Below, one piece after another: positions 25,519 to 34,945 of a stretch of 64,000 nt of DNA (positions within the stretch are counted from its first letter, which is position 1; every line of letters begins with the position of its first letter). The notes below the pieces were generated by a model. It made no database searches, was not told the DNA's origin, and was given only the letters and a program-made list of their open reading frames with translations. The position numbers and the translations under genes are program-made. The stretch comes from Halomontanus rarus (GTDB lineage Archaea; Halobacteriota; Halobacteria; Halobacteriales; Natrialbaceae): assembly GCF_029338335.1 (NCBI RefSeq), contig NZ_CP119796.1. The stretch is one strand, 5' to 3'.

Positions 25519-26804
25519 ACCCCCTCGAGAGCCTCAGACTCGCCTGGCGGTCGATCCGCGGACACAAACTGCGCTCGGCGCTGACGATGCTCGGGATCGT
25601 CATCGGCATCGCGGCGGTCATCGCGTTCGTCACGCTGGGCGCGAGCCTGCAGGCGGGGATCATCGGCGACATCAGCCCGGACGACCAGCGGAACCTCTAC
25701 GGCTGGGCCGCGGACGAGGACGCCGAAGGCGGCCCGCTCGCGGGCGCACAGCCGGTCTTCACCCAGAACGATCTCGACGAAGTACGCGATCTCGAGGAGG
25801 TCGAGGCAGCCTACGGCTACGCCTCGATCCAGACGCAGGCGGTCTCGAACGGCGACGAGCAGGTCGCACAGGGTGACGGGTTGATCGCGGCCGGCCCGTC
25901 GTACGTCCGAGAGGCCGACCTCCGGGAGGGCAGGCAGTTCGAGACGGGCGAACGCGAGGCGGTGATCAACCCCGCCGCCGCCGACCAGTTCGACGACCCG
26001 GTCTCGGTCGGCGACGAACTCACGCTCACGATCCTCGGCGGCCAGACGACGACGGTCGAAGTGGTCGGGATCACGGACACGTCCGAGGGTCTGAGTCCGT
26101 TCGAGGGGTTCGAGGCGTCGCCGCGGATCTACGTGCCGACCGATCCCTACTACGCCGAACAGGCCGCGGGGCTGGGTGTCGGCGGAGACGACGAAAACGA
26201 AGATGCGGATGGAAACACGAGTAACGGCGCGCGATACCTCGCCATCGTCGTCGAAGCCCACTCGACGGACGACGCGGATATCGACGGGGCTCGAGAGGCT
26301 GCAACGGCCTACCTCGAGAGCGACGAGTCCGACGCCAGCGACCTCATGAGCGAAGGGTACGCGGTCACGCTTCAGACGAGCACGGAGTTACTCCAGCAGC
26401 TCCAGGACGTCCTCGACTTGCTCCAGAACTTCATCGTCGGCATCGCCGCCATCTCGTTGCTCGTCGGTTCGATCGGCATCGCGAACATCATGCTCGTCTC
26501 GGTGACCGAACGCACCCGCGAGATCGGGATCATGAAGGCCGTCGGCGCGCAGAACCGGGACGTCCTCGGGCTCTTCCTCACCGAGTCCATCGTTCTGGGC
26601 GTCGTCGGCGCCATCTTCGGCACCGCGCTCGGACTGGCCGCGGGCTACCTCGGGGCGTGGTACGTTGACCTCCCGCTGGTCTACCCCCTCGAGTACGTCG
26701 CGCTCGCGGTCGCCGTCGGAATTCTCGTCGGCATCCTCGCCGGGCTGTATCCGGCGTGGCGGGCCGCGCGGACGGATCCGATCGACGCGTTGCGGTACGA
26801 GTGA
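25515..26804 (+). CDS. ABC transporter permease (MacB/FtsX family)
   Basis: 429 aa. One N-terminal helix (about 17-42, after SIRGHKLRSALTMLGIVIG) is followed by a large extracellular MacB-type domain (about 45-270) and three C-terminal helices with the FtsX core (SIGIANIMLVSVTERTREIG; GLYPAWRAARTDPIDALRYE at the end). The periplasm-equivalent domain carries an acidic insertion GGDDENEDADGNTSN. With the upstream ATPase this makes a complete lipoprotein- or peptide-type exporter; the substrate is unknown. Confidence 0.94.
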   Translation: MNPLESLRLAWRSIRGHKLRSALTMLGIVIGIAAVIAFVTLGASLQAGIIGDISPDDQRNLYGWAADEDAEGGPLAGAQPVFTQNDLDEVRDLEEVEAAYGYASIQTQAVSNGDEQVAQGDGLIAAGPSYVREADLREGRQFETGEREAVINPAAADQFDDPVSVGDELTLTILGGQTTTVEVVGITDTSEGLSPFEGFEASPRIYVPTDPYYAEQAAGLGVGGDDENEDADGNTSNGARYLAIVVEAHSTDDADIDGAREAATAYLESDESDASDLMSEGYAVTLQTSTELLQQLQDVLDLLQNFIVGIAAISLLVGSIGIANIMLVSVTERTREIGIMKAVGAQNRDVLGLFLTESIVLGVVGAIFGTALGLAAGYLGAWYVDLPLVYPLEYVALAVAVGILVGILAGLYPAWRAARTDPIDALRYE

Positions 26805-26819
26805 CCGCTTCGTGCACCG

Positions 26820-27827
26820 CTAGCGCTGGGAGTCTCGCAAGATCAGCGGCCCGATCGCGAGCGTGCGCTTGGCGATCGTCGCGATCCGCATCACGTACGA
26901 CGTCAGCATCAGGAACGGGACGACGGTGATCGTGAACGCGATCCCGACGATCCAGAGGACGTTCGCCGCGCCCAGCGTCGCCCCGGTGATCGTCGAGGCG
27001 TCGACGAACGAGATCATCATTCCCGCGATGAGCAGCGCCGGGATCGCCACGTAGAGGATCAGCCGAGAGAGGTTGATGAGCTCCCACTGGAAGTACAGCG
27101 TCTTGATGTGCTCTCGAGCCGGCCCGAACATGGCCAGCGAGGTCCGCAGTTCGTCGAGGGCCTCGCGCTGGTCGTCGTCGAGGACGTCGTCGTAATCATC
27201 CTCGAGGCGCTCGATCTGAAAGATCTTCCAGGAGTAGTTGTAGTTCATCGAGGCGTAGACGACGTCGAAGGTGCCGAACCGAGCGCCGTCGAGCTGTTCG
27301 CGGACGGTGTCGGCGTTGCCAGTGAGGCTGTCGACGAACTCGTCGACTTCGTCTCGAAGGTCGGGATCGCTCCCGTCGACGGCGGCGCGGAGGTCCTCGG
27401 CGCGCGTCTGCGTGGTGTCGACGAGGTTCCGGAGGAACGCCGACGGGTCGGCGGGCGCGGGTTTTCCGACGAGCTCCGCCGTGTACTTGCGAAAGTCCAT
27501 CGTCTCGCTCATTCGGGTTCGCTGCTCGCCGAGCGGCCCGTTCTCCTGTGAGACGATCAGCTGACTGATGGTGACCACGAGGGTGACGCCGGTGATGAGC
27601 GCGCCGAGCATCGACGCGAACATCGTCTTGATCACGGTCCGATCCTGAAGCATCGCCGGGAAGGAGGGATCGAGCGCCGCGCCGAGCATGAAGAGCCCGA
27701 AGAAGGCGATCGAGAGGACGCCGGTGACGACGAGTCGGTTGGCTCCGAGGAGCAACCAGAGCTTGACGCGGCTCTCGTCGGCCCGCTCGCGCATCGTGTC
27801 CTCGGTGCTGATCTCGTCGTCACTCAT
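26820..27827 (-). CDS. Haloarchaeal integral membrane protein, unknown function
   Basis: 335 aa from ATG 27827 (MSDDEISTED). Two N-terminal hydrophobic segments (about 25-50 and 68-95) flank KLWLLLGANRLVVTG. The middle is acidic and helical (about 110-240) with DFRKYTAELVGKPAPADP. Two or three C-terminal helices (about 245-320) follow. No known enzyme motif is present. Its start overlaps the end of the DUF4177 gene by 8 nt, so the two are co-translated. Confidence 0.75.
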   Translation of the reverse strand: MSDDEISTEDTMRERADESRVKLWLLLGANRLVVTGVLSIAFFGLFMLGAALDPSFPAMLQDRTVIKTMFASMLGALITGVTLVVTISQLIVSQENGPLGEQRTRMSETMDFRKYTAELVGKPAPADPSAFLRNLVDTTQTRAEDLRAAVDGSDPDLRDEVDEFVDSLTGNADTVREQLDGARFGTFDVVYASMNYNYSWKIFQIERLEDDYDDVLDDDQREALDELRTSLAMFGPAREHIKTLYFQWELINLSRLILYVAIPALLIAGMMISFVDASTITGATLGAANVLWIVGIAFTITVVPFLMLTSYVMRIATIAKRTLAIGPLILRDSQR

Positions 27828-28053
27828 CGCCGTCACCGCCGCCATCGCCGTCTCCACCGCTGCCGCGGGCCGGCCGCTTGAAGACGAGGAACTTCGTCCC
27901 GCCGCCGCTGTAGTCGATGGTGTCGACGAGTTCCCACCCGTCGCTTCCGAGGTCGTTCAGTACGTCTTTCGGATCGTCGGCCTCTTCCATGGTCGAATCG
28001 CGCGGCGGTCGAACCGTCTCGTACTCCCACGCCGTGACGGAACCCGAGGTCAT
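27820..28053 (-). CDS. DUF4177 family small protein
   Basis: 77 aa. The core WEYETVRPP...LNDLGSDGWELVDTID...FLVFKRP matches the DUF4177 pattern of a small beta-rich domain ending in a Phe-Leu-Val-Phe-Lys-Arg strand. The last 17 residues are a Gly/Asp-rich tail (GSGGDGDGGGDGDE). The ATG at 28053 gives a typical family N-terminus. It overlaps the downstream membrane-protein gene by 8 nt, an operon with likely translational coupling. Confidence 0.8.
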   Translation of the reverse strand: MTSGSVTAWEYETVRPPRDSTMEEADDPKDVLNDLGSDGWELVDTIDYSGGGTKFLVFKRPARGSGGDGDGGGDGDE

Positions 28054-28156
28054 AGCACGCCGTACCACGAAACCGCGGAAAACGATTGTCCCTTCTCGCA
28101 ACGAACCTGCACGCGCCACCCGAAGCGTGAGAAACGCCCTCGTCGACGATACGGCC

Positions 28157-28579
28157 ATGGAACGTCAGCAGTTCACCGAGACCGTGAACGAGCGCACCGA
28201 CGCCGACCTCGAGGGCGAAGCAGTAACCGACACCGTCCGAGCCGTACTCTCGACGCTCGGCGAACGGTTGAGCGACGACCAGGCTCGAGACCTCGCCGCA
28301 CAGCTGCCCGGCGACCTGGGTTCCCCGCTCACGGAAGGCGAGTCGGGCCAGCGATTCTCCGAGGAGGAGTTCGTCGCCCGCGTCGACCAGCGTCTCGAGA
28401 CGACCGACGTCACCGGCCAGCAGGCCGCGACGGCGGTGATGGGGACGCTGCTCGAGGCCGTCGACGCCGAGGAGCGTGCGGCGGTCGTCGACCAGTTCGA
28501 GCATTACGGGTTCGAGGAGTTGCTGTCGGAGACGGAGGCGGACGTGGACGTGACGGATCGGTCGCCGCGCGAGCGGTAA
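28157..28579 (+). CDS. DUF2267 family protein
   Basis: 140 aa, acidic and all-helical. It contains two repeats of a DUF2267 unit: AVTDTVRAVLSTLGERLSDD...LAAQLPGDL and AATAVMGTLLEAVDAEE...VVDQFEHYGFEELL. ATG 28157 (MERQQFTETV) was chosen because the longer frame upstream is read in the opposite direction by the DUF4177 gene. Function is unknown; related proteins are helical and often found in stress-type gene sets. Confidence 0.85.
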   Translation: MERQQFTETVNERTDADLEGEAVTDTVRAVLSTLGERLSDDQARDLAAQLPGDLGSPLTEGESGQRFSEEEFVARVDQRLETTDVTGQQAATAVMGTLLEAVDAEERAAVVDQFEHYGFEELLSETEADVDVTDRSPRER

Positions 28580-28631
28580 TTCAGCGCTCTCCGAGCGCGG
28601 CGATGTGGACGGAAACGGAATCGAAAACAGA

Positions 28632-28910
28632 TCAGCCCTGTGGCAGTTCTTCCCGGTAGTCCTCGGCGTACTCGAGGGCCGCCTCGATGCGCTCGGCAGT
28701 CTCGCCGTCAGCGTGCTGTTTGGCCTGCCGGAGCGCGTTGAGGTGGTCGTCCATCAGCGCGTGATCCGGCTGCTGATCCCCGCTCGCGAGGTCCGCGAAC
28801 GCGGCGGCCGTCTCGCGAACCGGATCGCGAACGCTCTCGTCGTCGGCCGTCTCGGCTGCCTCCTCGAGTTCGTCTCGAGCGCGGGCGAGTTGGGTCTGGT
28901 CGGGGGCCAT
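28632..28910 (-). CDS. Small acidic helical protein
   Basis: 92 aa from ATG 28910 (MAPDQTQLARARDELEE). It is acidic and predicted all-helical, with heptad-like spacing (LEEAAETADDESV, RIEAALEYAEDYR). I recognise it only as a common haloarchaeal hypothetical family; no function can be given. It converges on DUF2267 with a 52-nt gap. Confidence 0.65.
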   Translation of the reverse strand: MAPDQTQLARARDELEEAAETADDESVRDPVRETAAAFADLASGDQQPDHALMDDHLNALRQAKQHADGETAERIEAALEYAEDYREELPQG

Positions 28911-29109
28911 ACGGGGAATCACTACGCACTGGCTGAAAACGCTTGGCGGTGGTGGCGGCCGGTGAGAACTGGTCTGGGTACCGAGTCAGGTGTTTCGATC
29001 ACCCTGAATTCGCCGCAGAACGGCAGATCGAATAGAATTAAAGATATACGGTGGCGATCAAAAAGTCTACGTGGCAGTAATGACAAAAATGAATTGGGTT
29101 TTGTGACTG

Positions 29110-29301
29110 ATGCTCACTCTTTCAACGACAATCCGATATTCACGAGACGCCCTCCTCGCAGGAATCACGATCATGCTTCTGGGGAGCCAAATTCTTCCGA
29201 GACTCGGATACGGTGACGAGACGGTGTTGAACGTCTTGGGCATCAAAGGCGGTCTCCTCCTCCTTTCGGGAGTCGCGGCTGTGGTGATCGGAAACCGGTG
29301 A
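29110..29301 (+). CDS. Short membrane protein
   Basis: 63 aa with two hydrophobic stretches (LLAGITIMLLGSQILP and GGLLLLSGVAAVVIG). It is open from ATG 29110 and preceded by an AT-richer interval (about 29020-29080) that contains the TATA-like AATTAAAGATATA. Codon use is less GC-biased than its neighbours. There is no family match I can name. Confidence 0.5.
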   Translation: MLTLSTTIRYSRDALLAGITIMLLGSQILPRLGYGDETVLNVLGIKGGLLLLSGVAAVVIGNR

Positions 29302-29448
29302 CGATACCAGTCCTGTCGGCGACGTCCTCTCCCCTCGACGGCTCTGTTGAAATCTTCAGAAGTTACTCTGGTCGGATGACGTCGGTTCAGATCGTCGACG
29401 ATAGCCGAATGATTATTACTGCTCGGTCAGATCAACGGCTCGAGAACG

Positions 29449-30186
29449 ATGGATCTGGATGGCTGTAGCCTACCGGAGATCCGCGACTTGGCGGACGATT
29501 ACTACCGCGACCACGGATGGACGGCCATCGAAGCGCTCGAAGCGACCGATCCGGACGAAATCGCCTTCAAAGTCGAAGCGTGGGCCCGGAACGCGGTCGC
29601 CGAAGACGAGTTGCCCGATCGTCTCGGCTACCTCGAGCAGGTCTCACGGAGCGAAAGCTGGCGCGTGCGAGAACGCGTCGCGATGGCGCTCAAATACGTC
29701 AATTCCCACTCGTTCGAACAGGTCTAGCAGACCTGGCACGAGTGGGTCGAACACGACGATAACTACGTTCGTCGAACTTGTGAGGTCGGCCTGATGGGAA
29801 TCTCGACGGAACACGTCGATCCGGCGCTCCAGATCCTCGACCCTCTGCTGTCGGATTCGGACGAGTACGTGCGCAAAAGCTGTGGTGGATTCGCGGTGAG
29901 TACGATCGCCAACAAGGATCCGACAATTGGCCGGACGTATCTGGATCGATGGAGCAATTCCGAAAACGTACGAACGAGGTGGAACGTCGCCAAGGCCATC
30001 GGGGGAGCGTACGGAAGAGAGAACGACCACGCGCTTACCCTGGCATACCGGCTCTCGGATGACGAGGAATATCGCGTCAGACGGGCGGTGGCGTCGTCAC
30101 TACGGACGTTATTTGAGAATGACGACCGATTCCGGGAACGCGTCGAGCAGTGGGACGATCGGGAGGACTTCCGCTCCATGCTGTAG
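29449..30186 (+). pseudogene. HEAT-repeat (ALK/AlkD-like) protein interrupted by an in-frame amber codon
   Basis: Two open segments, 29449-29727 and 29794-30186, are in the same frame and read as one protein of about 245 codons, broken only by TAG at 29725-29727 (EQV-stop-QTWHEWVEHDD). Both sides carry HEAT-type helices (SWRVRERVAMALKYV, NYVRRTCEVGLMGI, EYRVRRAVASSLRTL) with paired Trp and Arg positions, as in alkylpurine-glycosylase (AlkD-like) folds. A single C-to-T change of a CAG codon would explain it. It may be a recent pseudogene, a sequencing error or a readthrough gene. A TATA-like ATTATTACT lies about 30-37 nt upstream of the ATG. Confidence 0.75.
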
Positions 30187-30484
30187 GTCTGTTCCTGTCT
30201 CACTTCACAACGTGATTGGTCGAAATCGGGTGAGATTGTGTTCGCTTCGTGGTTCTGTTGGTCAGCTGATTTCCCTCCAATTACTAGAACGAAGTGGGGC
30301 CGGCTCGCTGCATCGATCCTCTCGATTCAGCACGTCGTTCGTATCCGTTTCTCAGAATCTCAACGGAGCGACCTCAACGGGAGCGGATCGCCGAGTCGAA
30401 CGACGCTGCCGACCCCGGTCAGCCCACCGCGCCACCGTCGCCAAGCGAGCGCGTAAAGTGCCTCCGGCCCATATCGAAATCATC
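30187..30484. other. 298-nt interval upstream of uvrB
   Basis: No gene is supported here. The plus-strand frame continuous with uvrB upstream of 30485 is Arg/Ser-rich and does not look like protein. It presumably holds the uvrB promoter; I could not pick one TATA box with confidence. Confidence 0.35.
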
Positions 30485-32542
30485 GTGAGCGACACTCGAG
30501 GACCGCTGCAACCGGACCGTCCCGACGTCGACCACCCGTTCGATGTGGACGCCCCGTTCGACCCCGCGGGGGACCAGCCGGAGGCGATCGAGCAGTTAGC
30601 CGACGGCTTCGCGAACGGACTCGACAGACAGACCCTGCTCGGGGTCACCGGGTCGGGGAAGACCAACACCGTCTCGTGGGTTATCGAGGAGGTCCAGAAA
30701 CCGACGCTCGTCATCGCCCACAACAAGACCCTCGCCGCCCAGCTCTACGAGGAGTTCCGGAACCTCTTCCCCGACAACGCCGTCGAGTACTTCGTCTCCT
30801 ACTACGACTACTACCAGCCCGAGGCCTACGTCGAGCAGAGCGACACCTACATCGACAAGGACGCCTCGATCAACGACGAGATCGACCGGCTTCGCCACTC
30901 CGCCACCCGCTCGCTGCTCACCCGCGAGGACGTCATCGTCGTCGCGTCCGTGTCGGCAATCTACGGCCTCGGTGACCCGCGCAACTACATCGACATGTCC
31001 CTGCGCCTCGAGGTCGGCGAGGAGGTCGGTCGCAACGATCTCCTGGCGCGTCTGGTCGATCTGAACTACGAGCGCAACGACGTCGACTTCACCCAGGGGA
31101 CCTTCCGCGTGCGCGGCGACACGATCGAGATCTACCCGATGTACGGCCGCTACGCCGTCCGCGTCGAACTCTGGGGCGACGAGATCGACCGCATGGTCAA
31201 GGTCGACCCGCTCGAGGGCGAAGTCAAGGGCGAGGAACCCGCCGTCCTCGTCCACCCGGCGGAGCACTACTCGATCCCAGAGACGAAACTCGAGCGGGCG
31301 ATGGACGAGATCCGCGAGGACATGAACTCCCGCATCTCCTACTTCGAGCGAAAGGGCGACCTGATCGCCGCCCAGCGCATCGAGGAGCGGACGACGTTCG
31401 ACCTCGAGATGATGGCCGAGACGGGCTACTGTTCGGGGATCGAGAACTACTCGCTGTACCTCTCGGATCGGGAATCCGGCGAAGCTCCCTACACTCTGTT
31501 AGACTACTTCCCGGACGATTTCCTCACCGTCGTCGACGAGTCCCACGTCACCCTGCCCCAGATTCGGGGCCAGTTCGCCGGTGACAAGTCCCGGAAGGAC
31601 TCGCTGGTCGAGAACGGCTTCCGACTGCCGACCGCGTACGACAACCGCCCGCTGACCTTCGAGGAGTTCGAGGAAAAGACCGACCAGACGCTGTACGTCA
31701 GCGCGACGCCCGCCGACTACGAGCGAGAGGAGAGCGACCGGATCGCCGAGCAGATCGTTCGGCCGACCCACCTCGTCGACCCCGCGATCGAAGTCTCGCC
31801 CGCCAGCGGGCAGGTCGACGACCTCATGGACCGGATCGACGACCGCATCGACCGCGACGAGCGGACCCTCGTCACGACGTTGACCAAGCGGATGGCCGAG
31901 GACCTCACCGAGTACTTAGACGAGGCCGGCGTCGCCGTCGAGTACATGCACGACGAGACCGACACCCTGGAACGCCACGAGATCATCCGCTCGCTTCGGC
32001 TGGGCGAGATCGACGTCCTCGTGGGGATCAATCTGCTCCGGGAGGGTCTGGACATCCCCGAGGTTTCGCTGGTGGCCATTCTGGACGCCGACCAGGAGGG
32101 CTTTCTCCGATCGGAGACGACGCTCGTCCAGACGATGGGCCGGGCCGCCCGGAACGTCAACGGCGAGGTCGTCCTCTACGCCGACGAGCCCTCGAACGCG
32201 ATGGAGTCGGCGATCGAAGAAACCCAGCGCCGCCGCGAGATCCAACAGGAGTTCAACGAGGAACACGGACTCGAGCCGACGACCATCGAGAAGGAGGTCG
32301 GCGAGACCAACCTGCCCGGGAGCAAGACCGACACCAGCGGCGTCTCCGGGAAGGACCTCGGGGACGACGACGAGGCGGCGCGGTACGTCGCGGACCTCGA
32401 AGACCGCATGGAGGAGGCGGCGAGCAACCTCGAGTTCGAACTCGCAGCGGATATCCGGGATCGGATCCGAGAGGTCCGCGAGGAGTTCGACCTCGAGACC
32501 GACGAGGACGAGGGAATCGCGCCGCCGGCGGAGGAGTTCTGA
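30485..32542 (+). CDS. uvrB: UvrB, excinuclease ABC subunit B
   Basis: 685 aa from GTG 30485 (V-SDTRGPLQPD). UvrB verifies and holds the lesion during nucleotide excision repair. Visible features are Walker A (GVTGSGKTNTV), motif I-II pieces HNKTLAAQLY, the beta-hairpin EYFVSYYDYYQPEAY, helicase motifs (YVSATPADYE, DVLVGINLLREGLDIPE, TMGRAARN), and a C-terminal UVR domain (LEDRMEEAASNLEFELAADIRD) that contacts UvrC. Length is normal. Upstream in-frame codons are rejected as non-protein-like. The partner uvrC lies about 15 kb away in this window. Confidence 0.96.
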   Translation: MSDTRGPLQPDRPDVDHPFDVDAPFDPAGDQPEAIEQLADGFANGLDRQTLLGVTGSGKTNTVSWVIEEVQKPTLVIAHNKTLAAQLYEEFRNLFPDNAVEYFVSYYDYYQPEAYVEQSDTYIDKDASINDEIDRLRHSATRSLLTREDVIVVASVSAIYGLGDPRNYIDMSLRLEVGEEVGRNDLLARLVDLNYERNDVDFTQGTFRVRGDTIEIYPMYGRYAVRVELWGDEIDRMVKVDPLEGEVKGEEPAVLVHPAEHYSIPETKLERAMDEIREDMNSRISYFERKGDLIAAQRIEERTTFDLEMMAETGYCSGIENYSLYLSDRESGEAPYTLLDYFPDDFLTVVDESHVTLPQIRGQFAGDKSRKDSLVENGFRLPTAYDNRPLTFEEFEEKTDQTLYVSATPADYEREESDRIAEQIVRPTHLVDPAIEVSPASGQVDDLMDRIDDRIDRDERTLVTTLTKRMAEDLTEYLDEAGVAVEYMHDETDTLERHEIIRSLRLGEIDVLVGINLLREGLDIPEVSLVAILDADQEGFLRSETTLVQTMGRAARNVNGEVVLYADEPSNAMESAIEETQRRREIQQEFNEEHGLEPTTIEKEVGETNLPGSKTDTSGVSGKDLGDDDEAARYVADLEDRMEEAASNLEFELAADIRDRIREVREEFDLETDEDEGIAPPAEEF

Positions 32543-32585
32543 CGACGAGTGACGAGCGGTGTTCTGAGACGACAGTGCCGAGCCG

Positions 32586-33572
32586 TCATCGCGTACCGGT
32601 GTCCACGCGCGGATCGAGCAATGAGTACGCCAGATCCTGCAGGACGTTCCCCCCGACGCCGAGCACGACGATCACCATCGTCCCGCCCATGAGCACGGGG
32701 AGGTCCCGCGTCCAGATCGCGTTGTAGAACAGCAATCCGAGGCCGTCGATAGCGAACAGCGCCTCGATCACGAACACCGCAAGCGCCAGCAGCGCCAGCG
32801 TCTCGGCGAACAGCAGTGAGACGAGCGGAATCGCCGCGTTTCGTAAGACGTGTCTGGCGATGTCCAGCTGACTCCCACCTTTCGCCCGGATCAGTTTCGT
32901 CATCGCCGACGAGCCATACTGCAGCGAGTACGCCCGTCCGTAACTGACCACCGCAGCCAGCAGCGTCGTCGCCACGAGCACGACTGGGAGGATGAATTCG
33001 ACGACGAACGGCCCCTCGGTGGGTTGGATGGCGGTCTCGGCGGTGGTCGAGTGTCGGTGGAGTCCGCCGAGTGCGGCGACGCTGACGATCATATATCCGA
33101 TCCAGAAGTTCGGCAGCCCGAACGACAGGTACGACGCGCTTCGAAGGACCCCGTCGCCGATCGAACCGGGATTCAGTCCGGTGTAGAGCGCCACGGTGAG
33201 GCCGACCCCCGTCGCCAGCGCCAGCGCCGGGACCACGTACGACCCGGTTCTGACCGTCGCGTCGATCACCGCCGGGAGTACCGCGTGGCCGGTCTCGAAC
33301 GACTCGCCCCACTGTAGGGTGACCATGTCACCCATCCAGTCGACGTACTGCTCCCAGAGCGGTCGATCCATCCCTCGTTCGGCGAGGTACTCCTCGCGGA
33401 GCTCCGCGATGTCATCGGAATCCGTTCCCGGATCGCGCCCGGCCATCGCGACCTGTGTGCCGAGGTTCCAGTCCCGCGTCTGGGTGAACAGCACGAACAC
33501 GAGCGTGAGCACGCCCCAGATGGTCGCCAGTCCGAGCGCGACCCGTCGGAGGAGCATCCGGGACAGACTCAC
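32586..33572 (-). CDS. ABC transporter permease, DppB-like
   Basis: 328 aa with about six transmembrane helices. It begins with the typical MLLRRVALGLATIWGVLTLVFVLF segment and ends RDLPVLMGGTMVIVVLGVGGNVLQDLAYSLLDPRVD, the C-terminal hallmark of peptide/nickel permeases. An acidic periplasm-equivalent loop (GRDPGTDSDDIAELREEY) follows helix 1. The EAA loop lies in the segment VLRNAAIPLVSLL. It is divergent from the second permease and ATPase genes, which is unusual because this class normally forms a BCDF operon. No solute-binding protein gene is present nearby. Confidence 0.9.
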   Translation of the reverse strand: MSLSRMLLRRVALGLATIWGVLTLVFVLFTQTRDWNLGTQVAMAGRDPGTDSDDIAELREEYLAERGMDRPLWEQYVDWMGDMVTLQWGESFETGHAVLPAVIDATVRTGSYVVPALALATGVGLTVALYTGLNPGSIGDGVLRSASYLSFGLPNFWIGYMIVSVAALGGLHRHSTTAETAIQPTEGPFVVEFILPVVLVATTLLAAVVSYGRAYSLQYGSSAMTKLIRAKGGSQLDIARHVLRNAAIPLVSLLFAETLALLALAVFVIEALFAIDGLGLLFYNAIWTRDLPVLMGGTMVIVVLGVGGNVLQDLAYSLLDPRVDTGTR

Positions 33573-33721
33573 GGTCGATCACCGCTACCGGACGGCGACG
33601 CGAGCGCAGCGAACATGACACTGAAACACGGAACCTGTCGACCTCACGTGATATGAAGATTGCGACGTGAACTACCCCAATATTTATTTTTTCACATCAC
33701 ACTCATCCGGACGACAGTTAG
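33573..33721. promoter_or_regulatory. Divergent promoter region between the two permease genes
   Basis: 149 nt between the start codons of the DppB-like and DppC-like permeases. It contains an AT-rich core (CAATATTTATTTTTTCAC, about 33679-33696) that could supply TATA elements for one or both directions. Confidence 0.5.
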
Positions 33722-34930
33722 ATGACGAACGCCGCCGACGACGATTCCACGGTCTCGAGCGACGTCGCGGAGTTCGAACGGATCGACTGGGACCGCTACG
33801 AGGGCTCGAGGAGCCCGCTGACAGCCGAACGGATCGCGCTCGCCGTCGGACTGCTCGCGCTCGCGGCGACGTACCTGTACTACCGAATTCAGGACAGTCT
33901 CTATCTCGCGTGGTACTGGAACGTCGGGTTGGCGGACTGGCTGTTGTTGCTGTCTACTGTGGTCTTGCTCGCCTACGGCGTGGTCCCGCTCGCGCGGAAC
34001 CGTCGCGAGTCGCGTCGCCTCCTCGGAGTGCTCCGCGCTCGTCGACTGACGGTGGTCTTTCTCGCATACCTCGGCGGCGTGCTGGTGATCGGGATGTACG
34101 GCAACGCCGGCTTTCCCGCCGGTGGACTGGTGGATCTGACGCTGAATCGCCACCAGCCGCCCGTGTGGTCCAGCGTTCCCTATCAGTTGACACAGCACGA
34201 TTGCGTCGGCCGGGTCGCCGACGGGTTCGATCTTACGCGTCCCTGTTACGGCACGTGGCAGCATCCACTCGGAACCGACCGCTGGGGATACGATATGATC
34301 GACCTCCTGATCGCGGGGGCGCGGCCGGTCGTCTACCTGACGGTCGTCACGCTGGGCGTGATCGTGCCGCTCGCGAGCGCGGTCGGCCTCGCCGCCGGCT
34401 ACTACGGCGGGCTGCTCGACGACGCTTTGATGGCCGTCGTCGACGCTCAGCTTAGCGTGCCCGCGATCGTCATCTACCTGCTCGCGTGGATGTACTTCGG
34501 CGGGTCGATGTTCCTGTTGTTGCTCGCGTTCGGATTGCTCTCGTGGGGCGGGATCGCCAGAATCGTCCGCAGCGAGACCCTGCAACGCCGGGAGGAGGGA
34601 TACGTGCTCGCCGCCCGCGCGGTCGGGACGCCCTCGGCGGACATCCTCCGGCGACACGTCCTCCCGAACGTCACCAACACCGTCGTCCCGGCCGCGTTCC
34701 ACCTGCTCGCCGTCCTCGTGCTCACCGAGGCCGGACTGGCGTTTCTCGGATTCCGGGCCCAGTTCCAGTCGTGGGGTCTCACGATCGCCGAGGGCCTGTT
34801 TCACGGCCCGCCGACGATCGTGTGGTGGACCTCGACGCTGCCCGCGGTCGCGCTGGCGCTGACGGTCGCGGCGTTCAAGGTCGTCGGGGACGACCTCCGC
34901 GACGTGCTCGACCCGAGGTGGGGCCAGTGA
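33722..34930 (+). CDS. ABC transporter permease, DppC-like
   Basis: 402 aa. This is longer than the usual 280-300, because of an N-terminal extension that includes two extra hydrophobic segments (about 35-80 and 100-125). The core has HPLGTDRWGYDMIDLLIAGAR (the conserved LGTD-x-x-G-x-D signature), about six transmembrane helices, and the EAA-type loop in ILRRHVLPNVTNTVV. It ends DLRDVLDPRWGQ, as in the DppC class. The stop codon overlaps the GTG of the old start of the next gene (see the ATPase entry). Confidence 0.92.
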   Translation: MTNAADDDSTVSSDVAEFERIDWDRYEGSRSPLTAERIALAVGLLALAATYLYYRIQDSLYLAWYWNVGLADWLLLLSTVVLLAYGVVPLARNRRESRRLLGVLRARRLTVVFLAYLGGVLVIGMYGNAGFPAGGLVDLTLNRHQPPVWSSVPYQLTQHDCVGRVADGFDLTRPCYGTWQHPLGTDRWGYDMIDLLIAGARPVVYLTVVTLGVIVPLASAVGLAAGYYGGLLDDALMAVVDAQLSVPAIVIYLLAWMYFGGSMFLLLLAFGLLSWGGIARIVRSETLQRREEGYVLAARAVGTPSADILRRHVLPNVTNTVVPAAFHLLAVLVLTEAGLAFLGFRAQFQSWGLTIAEGLFHGPPTIVWWTSTLPAVALALTVAAFKVVGDDLRDVLDPRWGQ

Positions 34931-34945
34931 GCGAGCGACCCGCTG

